Origin: Zasmidium citrigriseum
Taxonomy: Eukaryota; Ascomycota; Dothideomycetes; Mycosphaerellales; Mycosphaerellaceae
NCBI GenBank assembly: GCA_002786025.1
Contig: NHNW01000033.1
Span: forward strand, 186,001 to 250,000
DNA length: 64,000 bases
Reading direction: 5' to 3'
Part shown: positions 22,395-33,215 of the stretch, in pieces
How positions within the stretch are numbered: position 1 is the stretch's first letter
How the letters are laid out: every line of letters begins with the position of its first letter
Notes under the pieces: generated by a model
Seen by the model: only the letters and a program-made list of their open reading frames with translations
Databases searched by the model: none
What the model was told of the DNA's origin: nothing
Made by a program: the position numbers and the translations under genes

Positions 22395-25300
22395 CTCGAG
22401 GTCTAGGCTTATCTAGATACCGCTAATAGAAGGCGTTAATACTCTTCTCGTAGCTAGGTAGTAAGTTATACTATAGTTCTTCTATAATCTTATTATATCC
22501 CTTCTACCTAATCTTATAGTATACCTTACGGTACTTAATACGTAAGTCGACTACTTCTTATACTTCCTACTCGTTAGAGCCGAGGTTATCTTTAGGGTCT
22601 AGCTATATAGGTAGCGGCGGGTCGAGTCGCTAGCCGGGTAGCGGGTTGTTCTTATAGAGTCGTAAGACTAAGGTATAATAGACGTTATAAATCGCTATAC
22701 CTAGGCTAAGCTTAAGTCGATAGGAGCGACGGCTAACGGGTTTAATAACTTTAAACGGGCTAAGGAACTTATTATTAAGTTTCTTCGCGGGTCGAGTAGT
22801 CTAGATATTACGGGTATCGAGCTATACTATATTACTAGCCCTATAGGCGGGTACTATTACTCTTCGGGTATTAGTAGCGTTAGTATAGCGGGCTTATATT
22901 AGTACGTACTATACCGTTAGTTCCTTAAGTCTCTCCTTACGTAACTACTTAAGTACGGTCTATAAGTAAGTCTATATATTACGTATATTATCTACTAGTA
23001 CGTCTACTACCTAAATCTAAGGAAGTTAAGTATTAGGAACTTAAGGTAGCGTCGCTAGCGAGCTAAACTCTATACGTAGGTAATAGCTATAATTAGCGAA
23101 GAAAGGAGTTATCCTAGTACTTATAGATTCGTAGTTATTAAGCGCGAACTCCGCTAAGGGGAGTATTACGACCTAGTTGTCCTATTAGTAATTAACGAAT
23201 ACTCGAAGGTACTATTCTAGCGTCTAGTTTATACGTTCTAACTACCTATCCGTTTCTAGGTAGAAGGCGGTAGAGATATTCTATACGATACTAAGCCGAG
23301 TATATAGGCGTTTAAAAAAGGCGCTAATCTACTATATACTACGATCCGAAGTTATAACCTTAGGTAGACCGTAAATGTAGAAAATATACTTATAAAAGAG
23401 GTTAGTAGCGTATTCTACTTCGAGGCTTATCGTAGGAATTAGCCTAACCTATTTAGTAAGTAGGTCCGTAATAGTTATAATATACTTATAGATTATACCG
23501 GTTTTAGTATCTTCGCTAGAAGGTAGTTCGATAATAAAGTCTATAGATAGGTATTTCTATTCGCTTCTAGGGGTAGGTATTATAGATAAAGTCCCTTATT
23601 TCTTAAGCCTTAAGGAATTAGATCTTCTATAGATATAGTAGTTCCTATAATAGCGTACTATATTAGCGGATATAAGTAGCTAGTAGAGGTTCTATCGTTA
23701 TATTAGTTCGAAGGTTCGAGTAGGTCCTTAGTAGCTAGTAGCTTACGGATTATAGTATCGCTAAATAATTCGTATACGGAGATTCTTAAATTTAGGGATA
23801 TAGAGGCGCTTATTAATATAGAGCCGATCTAGAGCTACTTAGTAGTTAGAAGGCTCGATCTTCTAACGCTATAACTAGGTATTAGGTTTGCTAGTAGCTA
23901 AATTACTAGCGAGGCGTTTAATTCGTAAGGCGATACTCGGGTACTAGTAGGCTTACTATAATATATCTTCTTCTAAATCGGAATCGTCTATAGAATCGTT
24001 TATATTACTATTACCCCCGTCCCTAGGGGTCGCGTTATCCTTAACTAGTATACCCCCCTCGTCTTTATTAAGATCGACAACTAAGGGCGGTTAGTAGTTA
24101 GTAGTAGCTAGCTCCTTAACGTCCTTAAGTCTATCTAATACGGCCTACTTAGCCTATAGCGTAAACTATATAATAATATCGAGGTTATATAGTTTAAGGA
24201 TCGTTTACTACTAGTACTAGAGGTAGGCGTCTATTACGCTACTTAGTAGATCCTATAAGCGTTAGGTTAGACTATCGGGCTTTTATCCTTATTTACCTAG
24301 GCGGTAGGTAATTTTAAAGTTAAACTAGCTAAGGAATTTAGCCTATCGTACTTACTAGTAGTTAAGCTTCTTAGTAGTTATAAAATATTTAAGATTCTTA
24401 TAGTTAGAGAGGATACGGACGGGCTTATTATAGCCTATAAGCTCGGGTTACTACTCCTTAAAGGCCTTAACAATTACGAGTAGCTCCTTATTATATATAT
24501 CGTAGTTATATTTATAAGGGTTTATCTTCTTAGAATAGAAGGCGACTAGTCGAAGGATACCGTTATCTCCTTTCTATAATAATACGCTAGCTATTACCTA
24601 GTTGGACGCGTTAGTTTCTACCTATACGAGTAGGTCTAGATTAAAGTATATAAGTATAGGCGTAGTCGTAAAGCGGCGTTTAAGTTTATCGAATATATAT
24701 TAATAACGGGTAGTCTACTTAAATAGTATATCTTTCTTCGTTATATCTATAAGCGGCGTAGTAACTCTAGAGAAGGAGTTAACGAACTAGCGATAGAAGC
24801 CTATAAATCTAAGGAAGGCGAGGATATCTTTAGCGTTACGTAGTATAGCCTAGTACTAAATCGCTTCTACCTTAACTAGATCTATTTTAATACCTTTAGT
24901 AGTAACGATAAGTCCTAAGTATTTAACTCGCGTAATACTAAATTCGTACTTATCGATATCGATAGAGAGGCTAGTATCTCTTAGCTTAACTAGAACTTGT
25001 CGGACCTTCTACTAATAATCCTCTAATAATCCTAAGGTGTAGATAAGTACGTTATCTAGATATACCGTAATATAGTTATCGAGAAACTCGCGTAGTACTC
25101 TATTAACGTACCGCTACTAGGAGCTAGGCCTATTATATAGGCTAAAGGGCAAAACTTTATACTAGTATAGGCCGTATCGTATAATAAAGGCGGTTATCTA
25201 CTTATCGCCCTTACGGATACGAAGGTTATTAAAGGTAGCTACGATATTAAGCTTAGTAAAGAACGTAGCTTTATAGAGTCGGTCTAGTATCTCGCAAAGT

Positions 25301-25700
25301 AGTAGAATAGGATATTAGTCCTTAATAGTAAGAGCGTTAACACCTCGGTAGTTAACGTATACTCGTAATCCTCCTCTAGGTTTAGTAATAATTAGTATAG
25401 GCGAGGCGTACCTTAAGTTAGACTTCTTAATAGTACCTTAGGTAATACTATCGTCGATATACTTCTTTATAATAGCTAGCTATTCTAGGCTTATAGTATA
25501 TACTTTCTTATAGGGTATCTCGGCGCTAGGTTTAAGATTAATAGTATAATCTAACGGACTATACTTAGGCACCGTAAACTTAGTCTTATACTTAAAGGCG
25601 TTAGCTAAGTCGTAATAGGCTAGAGGTAGTTTAGTCCGTAGGTTAGTCTTTTTAGAGGCTATAAATTTCTTAATATCTTCTAGTAATAGCGCGTTAAGAG
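22395..25700 (-). pseudogene. pol: Pol of element 3: RT, RNase H, integrase, chromodomain
   Basis: Around 25,020-25,090 the minus strand reads V-Y-L-D-N-V-L-I-Y. This is the YLDD catalytic box of Gypsy reverse transcriptase with the second Asp changed to Asn by a GAC-to-AAC transition at a TpG site. At the C-terminus (about 22,395-22,585) the pattern V-D-x-R-I-x-Y-R-K-x-Y-Y-K-I-R, stop, K-G-Y-N matches a chromodomain with its K-W-K-G-Y core, the W being TAG. It ends with D-K-P-R-P. A chromodomain is the mark of chromoviruses such as MAGGY and is used to target chromatin. Many TAG/TAA stops make it non-functional. Confidence 0.8.
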
Positions 25701-26849
25701 CTTCGTTAACCGCGAGTATAAACGACTTTATATACTTATTATTATTAGTAATAGAAAGATCTTTAGGCTATAAGACAAAGAGCTATTCTAGATTCTATTT
25801 AGCTAGCTTAATAAAGGCGTTAGCGCTAATAAAACAGATATCGAGATTAGGATTAGGTTCGTCTTTGTTAACTATTAGGTTATAGTCGCGCGCTCGGTTA
25901 TTAGTATCGACTAATACTATATAGGCGCGATTACTATAGTTGTATTATAGGCGGTATTACTCGAAGTTAAGCGTAATCGTATAGTTACTAAAATCTAACT
26001 AAGGATTATACTCCTTAAACTATAATATACTAATAACGAGGTTATATTAGTCTAGGTTAGTAATATAGTAGAGTCCTTAATCCGTATAACCTCCTATACT
26101 TATAGTAATTATAGTAGCGTATATAAGCTACGATTTTCGACTATTAGCGAGGCGGAGGTTCTTTAATAAGGAGAGGCGAAAGGTAGGTAACTTATATACG
26201 CGAACGAAAGAAGAATAAATAAAGAGGGCTAAACTACTAGTATCTAGAAGGGCTTTTACTTTTAGATTTCCTACTACTACTACTAAACTTATATATACGA
26301 GGTATCGACCGTACTTTAGTTCGACTAAGATAGATTAATATATTATAGTTATAGTAGTAGAAGTATAGAAGATAGCGGTAGTATAGGAGATATACTCCTC
26401 GTAATCTCGTATATACTAGTATCTCGGTAATAGTAGTAGCTTATATTCGTATTTATATTCTTCTTCGTATGTTTAGGCCTTATTAACGCGACTTTGTTAT
26501 AAGGCTAAGTATTTCCCTACTCGGAGCTATTAGTAAGTAGAGGACGCTTAGTAGGTACTTCGATTTATAGCTACTCGTCGTTTATAGCGTTAAGAGCGAC
26601 GTTAGCCGCTCGGGCGTTAGCTTCTATATAGGGAGTATTAACGGACATATCCCTATACGTAAAGCGTCCCTTATCTTAATAAAGAATATATTATATATTA
26701 GTACTAGTATAGCTAGGCTCGCGATACTAGAAGTACTTATTCTACTACCTTAAGACTTAATAGTCTACTTTAGAGAGCTTAGAGAGGTTCTTATATTTAC
26801 GAGGAATAATACGTATTAGAGTTCCGAACTAGCGTCGTCTAGAACCCGT

Positions 26850-28500
26850 ATTACCGTTAGAACCTTAGTTGTTATTAGAGCGCTAGTTACCTCTACCGTT
26901 ACTAGTACCGCCGTTATTATTGTTACTAGGGCTAGGATTTATACTTCTTATAGTCTAATACGTGTCTTTTTCGGTCTTAGCCGCCTTATAGAACTTATTA
27001 AAAGATAGGTACTAGAAGTACTTTATCTCCCGTATATAGACCTTATTAAGTTTAAGCTATAACTCGTAGGTATTAGGTTCCTTTATAGCTTTAGCGAGGA
27101 GTAACTAATAGGCGATAATAAACTCGGAGAAGGGCTAACCTTCTTTCTAGCGGATCTAAGTTAATTTAGCGGCTACCTTAAGAGCTATATTACGTTCGCC
27201 GAAGTTAGAGTCGAGCTCTACCTATATATTATCTAGACTCTTCTAGGAGTATTTAGAGTATAGGTTAATTAACTCCTAAGGGGTACTCTTAGTACGTCGT
27301 AGGACATAGTTAAAGATTTCCTAGATATTCGTAGACTTATTAAACTAAGCTATAATCTTACTAGTTACTTACTTATACTAGACCTTATACTCGGGTATCT
27401 TACTATTAAAGATATTAGAGTCTAGGAACTTCGTATTACGTATAGAGTAGAAGTAAGTACTAGTAGTAGTACTAGCGTAGGTAGGCGTAGCTAACGTAGT
27501 ATAGGCGAATAGATAAGCTAGTATAGACTAAGTACGTTATATAGATAGTATAGTAGTTATTATACTACGCCGTATTTACTCGAGACGGCTTAGAGGTAGA
27601 GGCTTAGTAGCGGCTACGTTAGCTATAGTTAACTATACCTTAATATTGTTAAGCTCGTCTCGTAGGTTAGAGATTTCTTAGTTCTTATTACTAATAATAC
27701 GCTAATACTCTTTAAACAAGTTATTACTCTCTTTCTTAGCCTCCTTACTCTTTCTAATAGCTTTATTAAGCTTATTAGTAACTTCTCGTACGCGCTTTTC
27801 TCCGTTATTATTAATAATAGCTTATACGAGGTTATCTTAGGTATTAGCGAGCTCTTACTATAGGTCCTATACCTACTTCTCTAGACTATTACGCTTCTCT
27901 TTTAACTTCTAGTATTTATTAGCGAGGTTATAGATACTATAGTACTAGAAGCGAGGACGCTCTTAAACCGCTTAGAGGAAGTTATTAGAGCTGTATACTT
28001 AGAAGTTAGTAGTAGTAGCGTTCGAGAGTTCTTCTAGGAGCTAGGTAATAGTACGCTCGTTATAGTATAAGGAGAGGTCGAGGCTAGTACCTTCTCTACT
28101 ATAGCGTATAGTATTCTAGAGGAACGTGTCTTTACCGTTAGCGTCGGCGTCTTCGTTAGATTTAATTTTATCTAGTCTATTAGTAGCTCGAGTTACTAGC
28201 CTCTACTATATTAAATCGCGGAGGTAGCTAACCGAGCGAGAGTAGCTAACTAAGTAAGAGCGAGCGCGTTAATACGCTAGCTTATCGTAGTCTTAGGTTT
28301 AAGATTTAGGAAAGGGAGTAACTAGTATACTATTACTATCTATAAGCCCGTAGCGGGTATCGTATAAGGTAGGGATACCTAATATACTAGGCTAGCTCTT
28401 CTAAGCCTAGACTTATAGGAGTTTCTAAGCGATCTAATTACCTACCTTCTTCTTCTACTCTTCTAACTTAGTAGTCGAATATTAGTAGTATTAGAGTTCG
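26850..28500 (-). pseudogene. gag: Probable gag region of element 3
   Basis: Located between the RT/protease region and the right-hand LTR on the minus strand. The conceptual product is charged and helix-rich, with Glu/Lys runs near 27,700-27,950 suggesting coiled coil. Asn/Arg/Gly-rich sequence near 26,860-26,930 is typical of the nucleocapsid end of gag. A clean zinc knuckle was not seen. Assigned mainly from position. Confidence 0.45.
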
Positions 28501-28652
28501 TAGTCGAAGAGTAGTCGTTAGGGTCTAAGTAATTCGAGGTCGTATTACTAGGTATCTATATATAATAGGGTATTCGCGGTGTCGAGGTATACTAGTAAGG
28601 CGTATAGTAGTATAGAGTATATTACTCTACGCGATTAAATAGTCTCTCGAAC

Positions 28653-28825
28653 TATTATAGGGTAGTAGGAACGAGGGTTACGTATAGAGTTTTAAACTAT
28701 TAAGAGATAGAGTTTCGAAGAAGAGCGCGAGAGGCGCGGGCTATTTAAGAGAATACTAAGCCGCTAGTAGGCGTTAGGTACGTAATAAGCGGGGTTAGAT
28801 AAATAGCCGCGATAGGCTCGTAATA
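28653..28825. repeat. Right LTR of element 3
   Basis: 173 bp, paired with 21,862-22,034, followed by the CTTAG duplication at 28,826-28,830. Confidence 0.9.
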
Positions 28826-31048
28826 CTTAGGCGGTTAGTTTACCTCCTCTAGACTATAAAGGAGCTTAGGCCCGCCTATAGAAGTTCTTCTAGGCTATTT
28901 CGAAGCGCCTTCTCTATCCTTATTAGCTATATCTTAAGTAGTCGCTATAGCCCTTTAGGTACCTATACGACTCTCTAAATAGAGTTAATAGCGACTAAAT
29001 TCGAGGATTTATAACGGACTAGCTTAAGGCTATAGAGTCTAGTACCTATTTCCTTAACTACCTTAATAGCTAGGATAAGAACGAGCTGTTTATTACTCGC
29101 TTTATAATTAAGGTTACTCCTACTTAGCGCCGCTATACGCTATATAATAGATTTATACCTATAGAGATAGATCCGACCTTTAGGCCTACTATAACTAACT
29201 ATAATTACGCTCTTAAGAGCCTTTACCCTTAGCTCTAGAACTAATTAAGTGCTTCTAGTACTATAGTTATTAATGCTATAAACTAGCTAGAACTCGTACG
29301 CGCCGAGATCTCTTCTTACGCCCTTCTTCTATAGTAGATTTACTCTAATATACCTAGATTTTAGCGAGAACTAGTAGTTTTAAACTCCTACTACTCTTTA
29401 ATTAGTTAGATTATCTCCGCGGACCTAGCGCTTTACCTTCTTTCTATTTACCTTAGCGAGAGTAAGAATTACTAAGTTATCGCCTATCTATAACCCTTCG
29501 AGCTATATAAGAATAATACGTCTTATTATACTAATATTACCTTCTAGTATATAGAGGTAGACATTAAGGCTATAGGTAAGGATATTCTTCGTAATTTCGT
29601 CGTCTATATAGGCTATAATAATTAGGGCGTAGAAGCGGTTAAGCCTTAGAAGACTAGTACTAGAAAGGTTACTCTAAAGCCTCTAGCTAGCTTCGATAAT
29701 AAGTCTTTAGTAGTTATTAACGGATTTATAAATAGCTAGACTAGCGATTCTTACTAACTAGTCCTAGCTAATCTAAAGAGAGCGAATCCGGGTATAACTA
29801 TAATACTAATAATTACTCGTTACGAGGAGATACCTATTATAAGGCTATACCTATAATACGCTATAAATAGAGTATCTCTATAGAAGCTTACTAGTAATCT
29901 CTTTAGTAATATTAGTATCTTTAAGGTACGTATACTACGCGTTAATATCTACTTTAAGCCGAATACCTCTTAGGTTTAGTATACCGCTCGTTTCCTACCT
30001 ATTAAAGATAGCTATATACTTAGAGGCCTAAAGTACGTTAGAGACCTTCGAGAAGCTAACGTTACACTTTCTCTACGTCTTTCCTACCTACTAGAGATAG
30101 CTTTAAGTACCCTCCTATACTCGCTACTCTACTAGTCTACCCTATATCGTTCCTATACTATAAGCTTCTACCTATTACTAGAGCTCTACTTAATAGAGCT
30201 AGCTAGGACTATTAGGTAACCGTAAAGGATATAGTAGTACTATTTAGAGACGATAATAAAGCTCGCTATACTCTTATTATTAAGATTCGCTATAATAACT
30301 TACTAGTCTTTAGAGAGCTCTTCGAAGAACTTACTACCCTTATTCGTAAAGATACTACTTATCTTAATAGCTATAAAGGTTTTAAGATTAGAGATAAGAG
30401 CTTTCGAGTCCTACTTAGATTACCTATCTAGGGGGAGCTACTACTCTATAGTAATTTCTACGCCGCTTAAGCCTATAATACTAAAAAAGCTTTACTATAT
30501 TAAAGCTTTTCGTTAGAGACTAGAACGATCCTATAGACGCGTAAGATTAAGGAGCCTCGTAATAACGAGTAGATAAGAGACTAGTCTAGCGAATACCTAA
30601 ACGATACTACTAACTTACCTATCTTTAAGGGTATAGTTTAACGTTACTACTAAGGACTCGAGCTATAGCTAGACCTTAAGAAGCCTAGGCCTTCGTAGTA
30701 GGCTTAGAAAGTCTTAGCTACCTCTACTTAAGCCGCTAGAGCTAGCTCTAAGGATAATAATAATCTCGGTAACGAGGAGGCTAACTTATAGCCCGTTTTA
30801 ACTAGTAGAACTACTCGATCTAGTACTTTAGCTAGTACTAGCTAGAGCTAGTCTTCGTCTTAGAAGAAGGAAAAGACACTAAAGAAGGCGCCTATAAAGA
30901 AGCCGCGTAGTAAGAAGGAGACTAGTAAGCCTACTACTAAGGATATATAGTTATTTAGAGTAGATAGAGAGCTAGTCGAGGAGCTAGCTAAGCTAAGGAG
31001 AACTCTATAGAGTAAGGGTAAGAAGGACGCTAGAGATTCGGGTTTTTA

Positions 31049-31739
31049 AAGACCTTAGGGTTTAATAAATAGTTAATTTAAGCGTTTTAGAGTATAGTTT
31101 AATAGACAAGGGCGCTAGATTAAGGCGTATATAGGTTTAATAGATTATATAGCTACTAGCGTTTCTTCGCGCGCTACGCGAAGGTTAGTTAGACTCTAGG
31201 TTTAAAAATTTAGGCGTTTTAAGTACTTTTTACGATAATTTACGAGCGATTTAATACTCCTTTACTATCGTTATCGTAAGGGCACGACTTCTCTAAGTAG
31301 CGGAGGTATATAGTAGGAGATCCTATTAGCCTACCTTAGGCTATAACGGGTTACCTAACCTTCTTTAAGCTTAGCTTTTCTAAGCTTCTTCTTCGTAGAT
31401 AGCTTAATATTTATAGCTATATAGCCTATAGGTTATATATACTACTTCGAGCCTTCTATAGCGTTTTAAGATAGGCTAAAGGGGGTACCCTTTACTAAAG
31501 GCTCTAATTTTAGAGCGTTTCTTTAAGCTGCTAGCTAGTTTAGCTACTACTACTATAGGTATTACCTCCTAGAGCCGAGCCTAGGCCCCGCTATACTATC
31601 CTTACTACTACTACTACTATCTATACTACCCTTTAGTTTATCCTCTTCCTAGCTACTCCCCTCCTTTTAATAGTAGTAATTTAATAGGTAAGCGTCTTAC
31701 TAATATTAAGACTACTATAATAGTATAAAGAGTAAGCTA
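31049..31739. other. RIP-mutated stretch without a recognisable gene
   Basis: CpA/TpG-depleted sequence between the unidentified plus-strand frame and the Tc1/mariner remnant. I see no coding block, LTR or inverted terminal repeat. Probably the end of one or both neighbouring repeats. Confidence 0.5.
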
Positions 31740-32386
31740 TAAAGCGCTAGAGCGAAGAGTAGACGAGCTAGAGTAGGTATTAAAGAAGTTATTAATATCT
31801 AGAGTACTAAAACTAAGCTAGAGCGTAAGCGGCTATATTAATACTATTAATAGTATAGCGAAGGAAGTTACTAAAGGATAGGTAGTAGTCTACTTTCTTA
31901 ATATTACGCCTAATCTATAACTTTAAGTAGTTAAAAGACTACTTAATAGGATTAAAGTCTAGTAAGTAAGGTAGTAGATATTCGAGTCGAATACTAGCTT
32001 AATTATATAACTCTTAAACCTTCTTACTATAGTAGATTACTATATTATCTATAATAAGATAAGAGCCTCTCTTAAAGTAAGGGATAACGTCTAGTTTAAG
32101 CTAGATTTTAAATACTTTAGCGTTAATAGTTCCTTAGTATATAAGAGGGTTTAGAAGGTATCTACTATCTATAATTATAGCTAGTAGAATAGACTACTAT
32201 TTAGATCTCTTTATGCTACTTTTATCTCTATAAGAGGTATTAATTAGTAAGTATCTATACTTCCGCTAGCTAGTCCTTTTATTTAATCTACTCTTATTAA
32301 TAATATAAACCCTATAAGTAGGTATTATCTTCTACTTCTTACGCTACTTATTACGTAGCTCTTAACTTACTTTAAGGGCTACCTAT
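31740..32386 (-). pseudogene. Tc1/mariner transposase, C-terminal part (DDE_3), RIP-degraded
   Basis: Minus-strand translation gives the catalytic half of a Tc1/mariner-type transposase. Y-Q-G-T-I-N-A-x-V-F, with Gln as TAA, is followed by L-I-I-D-N, which holds the second catalytic Asp. Then R-L-E-Y-L-x-P-Y and D-F-N-P-I-K follow. The last motif should carry the catalytic Glu; Lys at 31,942-31,944 fits a GAG-to-AAG change at a TpG site. The frame is cut at 32,386 by insertion of Gypsy element 1 and resumes at 45,204. Confidence 0.75.
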
Positions 32387-32827
32387 TGTGGGAGGGCAAC
32401 ACCGACCACACAATAGTAATCTTGTTCCCTCACTAGCTACGAGGCCCAAGATGCTTCCAGGTCCTCCTACGAAGGAGGATTGTCGATAGCCTCGTTGAAG
32501 GAAGGAATCAAACAAGGAGTAACAAGAGAAGTTCAAGGCTCGCTAAGACTAAAGCAAGAGAACAAGGCAAGGCAATCAAGGTAGAAAACAAGGCTCAAGC
32601 AAGGGATAACACAAGGCTCTCAATTTAATAGGGTCAAAATCACAATCTTCTTCTCGCAGAACGCTTCAATTCGAATTCAGTACATAGCATGTGTTATATA
32701 AGAGTCTGTTGCCTGCCCATAAGAGATCTCATCTTAAACCCCTCGCCACAAGATAATAGGCCACTTCCCCGGATCAGAATCAGGCTGGGAACCCCTAAGT
32801 TGAAGGAAGTAATGTTGCTCGCTAACA
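32387..32827. repeat. Left LTR of element 1
   Basis: 441 bp. Differs from 44,759-45,199 at 16 positions by my alignment, every one a CpA/TpA or TpG/TpA difference. The element reads on the minus strand, so this is its 3' LTR. Confidence 0.9.
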
Positions 32828-33191
32828 TCCCTACCCCATCTTAGGTGTCTGTCCCTTAGACACCTCCTTTCCTACGCGCGAAGGCAACTACCCATGGCAG
32901 CTACCGCTAGTATTTCCCGCTCGCGCTCGCGCCAGCGCAGTATAAGAGGCATCCAAACTTCCATTCCAAACCTTTTCTTCTTCCCCACTGGACGATGAAA
33001 TGGTGTCGCCGCACTGCTAGAGAGCAGTCGCGAGCGTGCTAACGGATCATTGTATCAATAGGGCCACTATGGTTCCTAGGATCCAGAGATTCCTTATGCA
33101 AGGCAACAACCCCAAAAGCAATCGCATCGTGAATTTTGACCCATGGCCCATGAATAACAAATGAAATCTTCATCAAATCCCCAATCAATAA
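32828..33191. other. Non-coding stretch between third ORF and LTR of element 1
   Basis: Follows the last palindrome in element orientation. No ORF or clear motif; a polypurine tract would be expected next to the LTR but was not pinned down. Confidence 0.4.
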
Positions 33192-33215
33192 TTTCCTAGC
33201 CTATGGGCTAACAAA
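33192..33215. repeat. Boundary palindrome of element 1, copy at 3' end of ORF3
   Basis: Arms TAGCC(C/T) and GGGCTA, flanked by TTTCC and ACAAA. On the minus strand the frame of ORF3 reads GTT TGT TAG into it, so the palindrome supplies the stop. Confidence 0.8.

Larger units (their letters stand above)
21862..28825 (-). mobile_element. Gypsy/chromovirus LTR retrotransposon (element 3), RIP-degraded, complete
   Basis: Two 173-bp LTRs bound 6,964 bp and are flanked by a 5-bp CTTAG duplication, so this is one intact insertion. The ends read TATTATAGGG and CTCGTAATA, RIP forms of the usual TG...CA termini. Internal genes read on the minus strand: gag in about 26,900-28,500; reverse transcriptase with Y-L-D-N near 25,051; integrase in about 22,600-24,000; and a C-terminal chromodomain at about 22,395-22,585. 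It is nested inside the unidentified plus-strand frame. Confidence 0.9.
20750..31048 (+). pseudogene. Unidentified long RIP-degraded ORF, split by Gypsy element 3
   Basis: A plus-strand conceptual frame runs from about 20,750 to 21,861 and resumes at 28,831, ending at a TAA at 31,046-31,048. The reading frame continues exactly across the junction once the LTR element and one copy of its CTTAG duplication are removed. In total about 1,100 codons remain, with stops almost all TAG/TAA. The 28,900-29,400 part is rich in Tyr, Leu and Asn; the last 70 residues are Lys/Glu-rich. I see no transposase, polymerase or protease motif and do not recognise the family. The true start is not fixed. It may belong to a transposon, since it has been mutated by RIP, but no terminal repeats were found. 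Confidence 0.5.
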
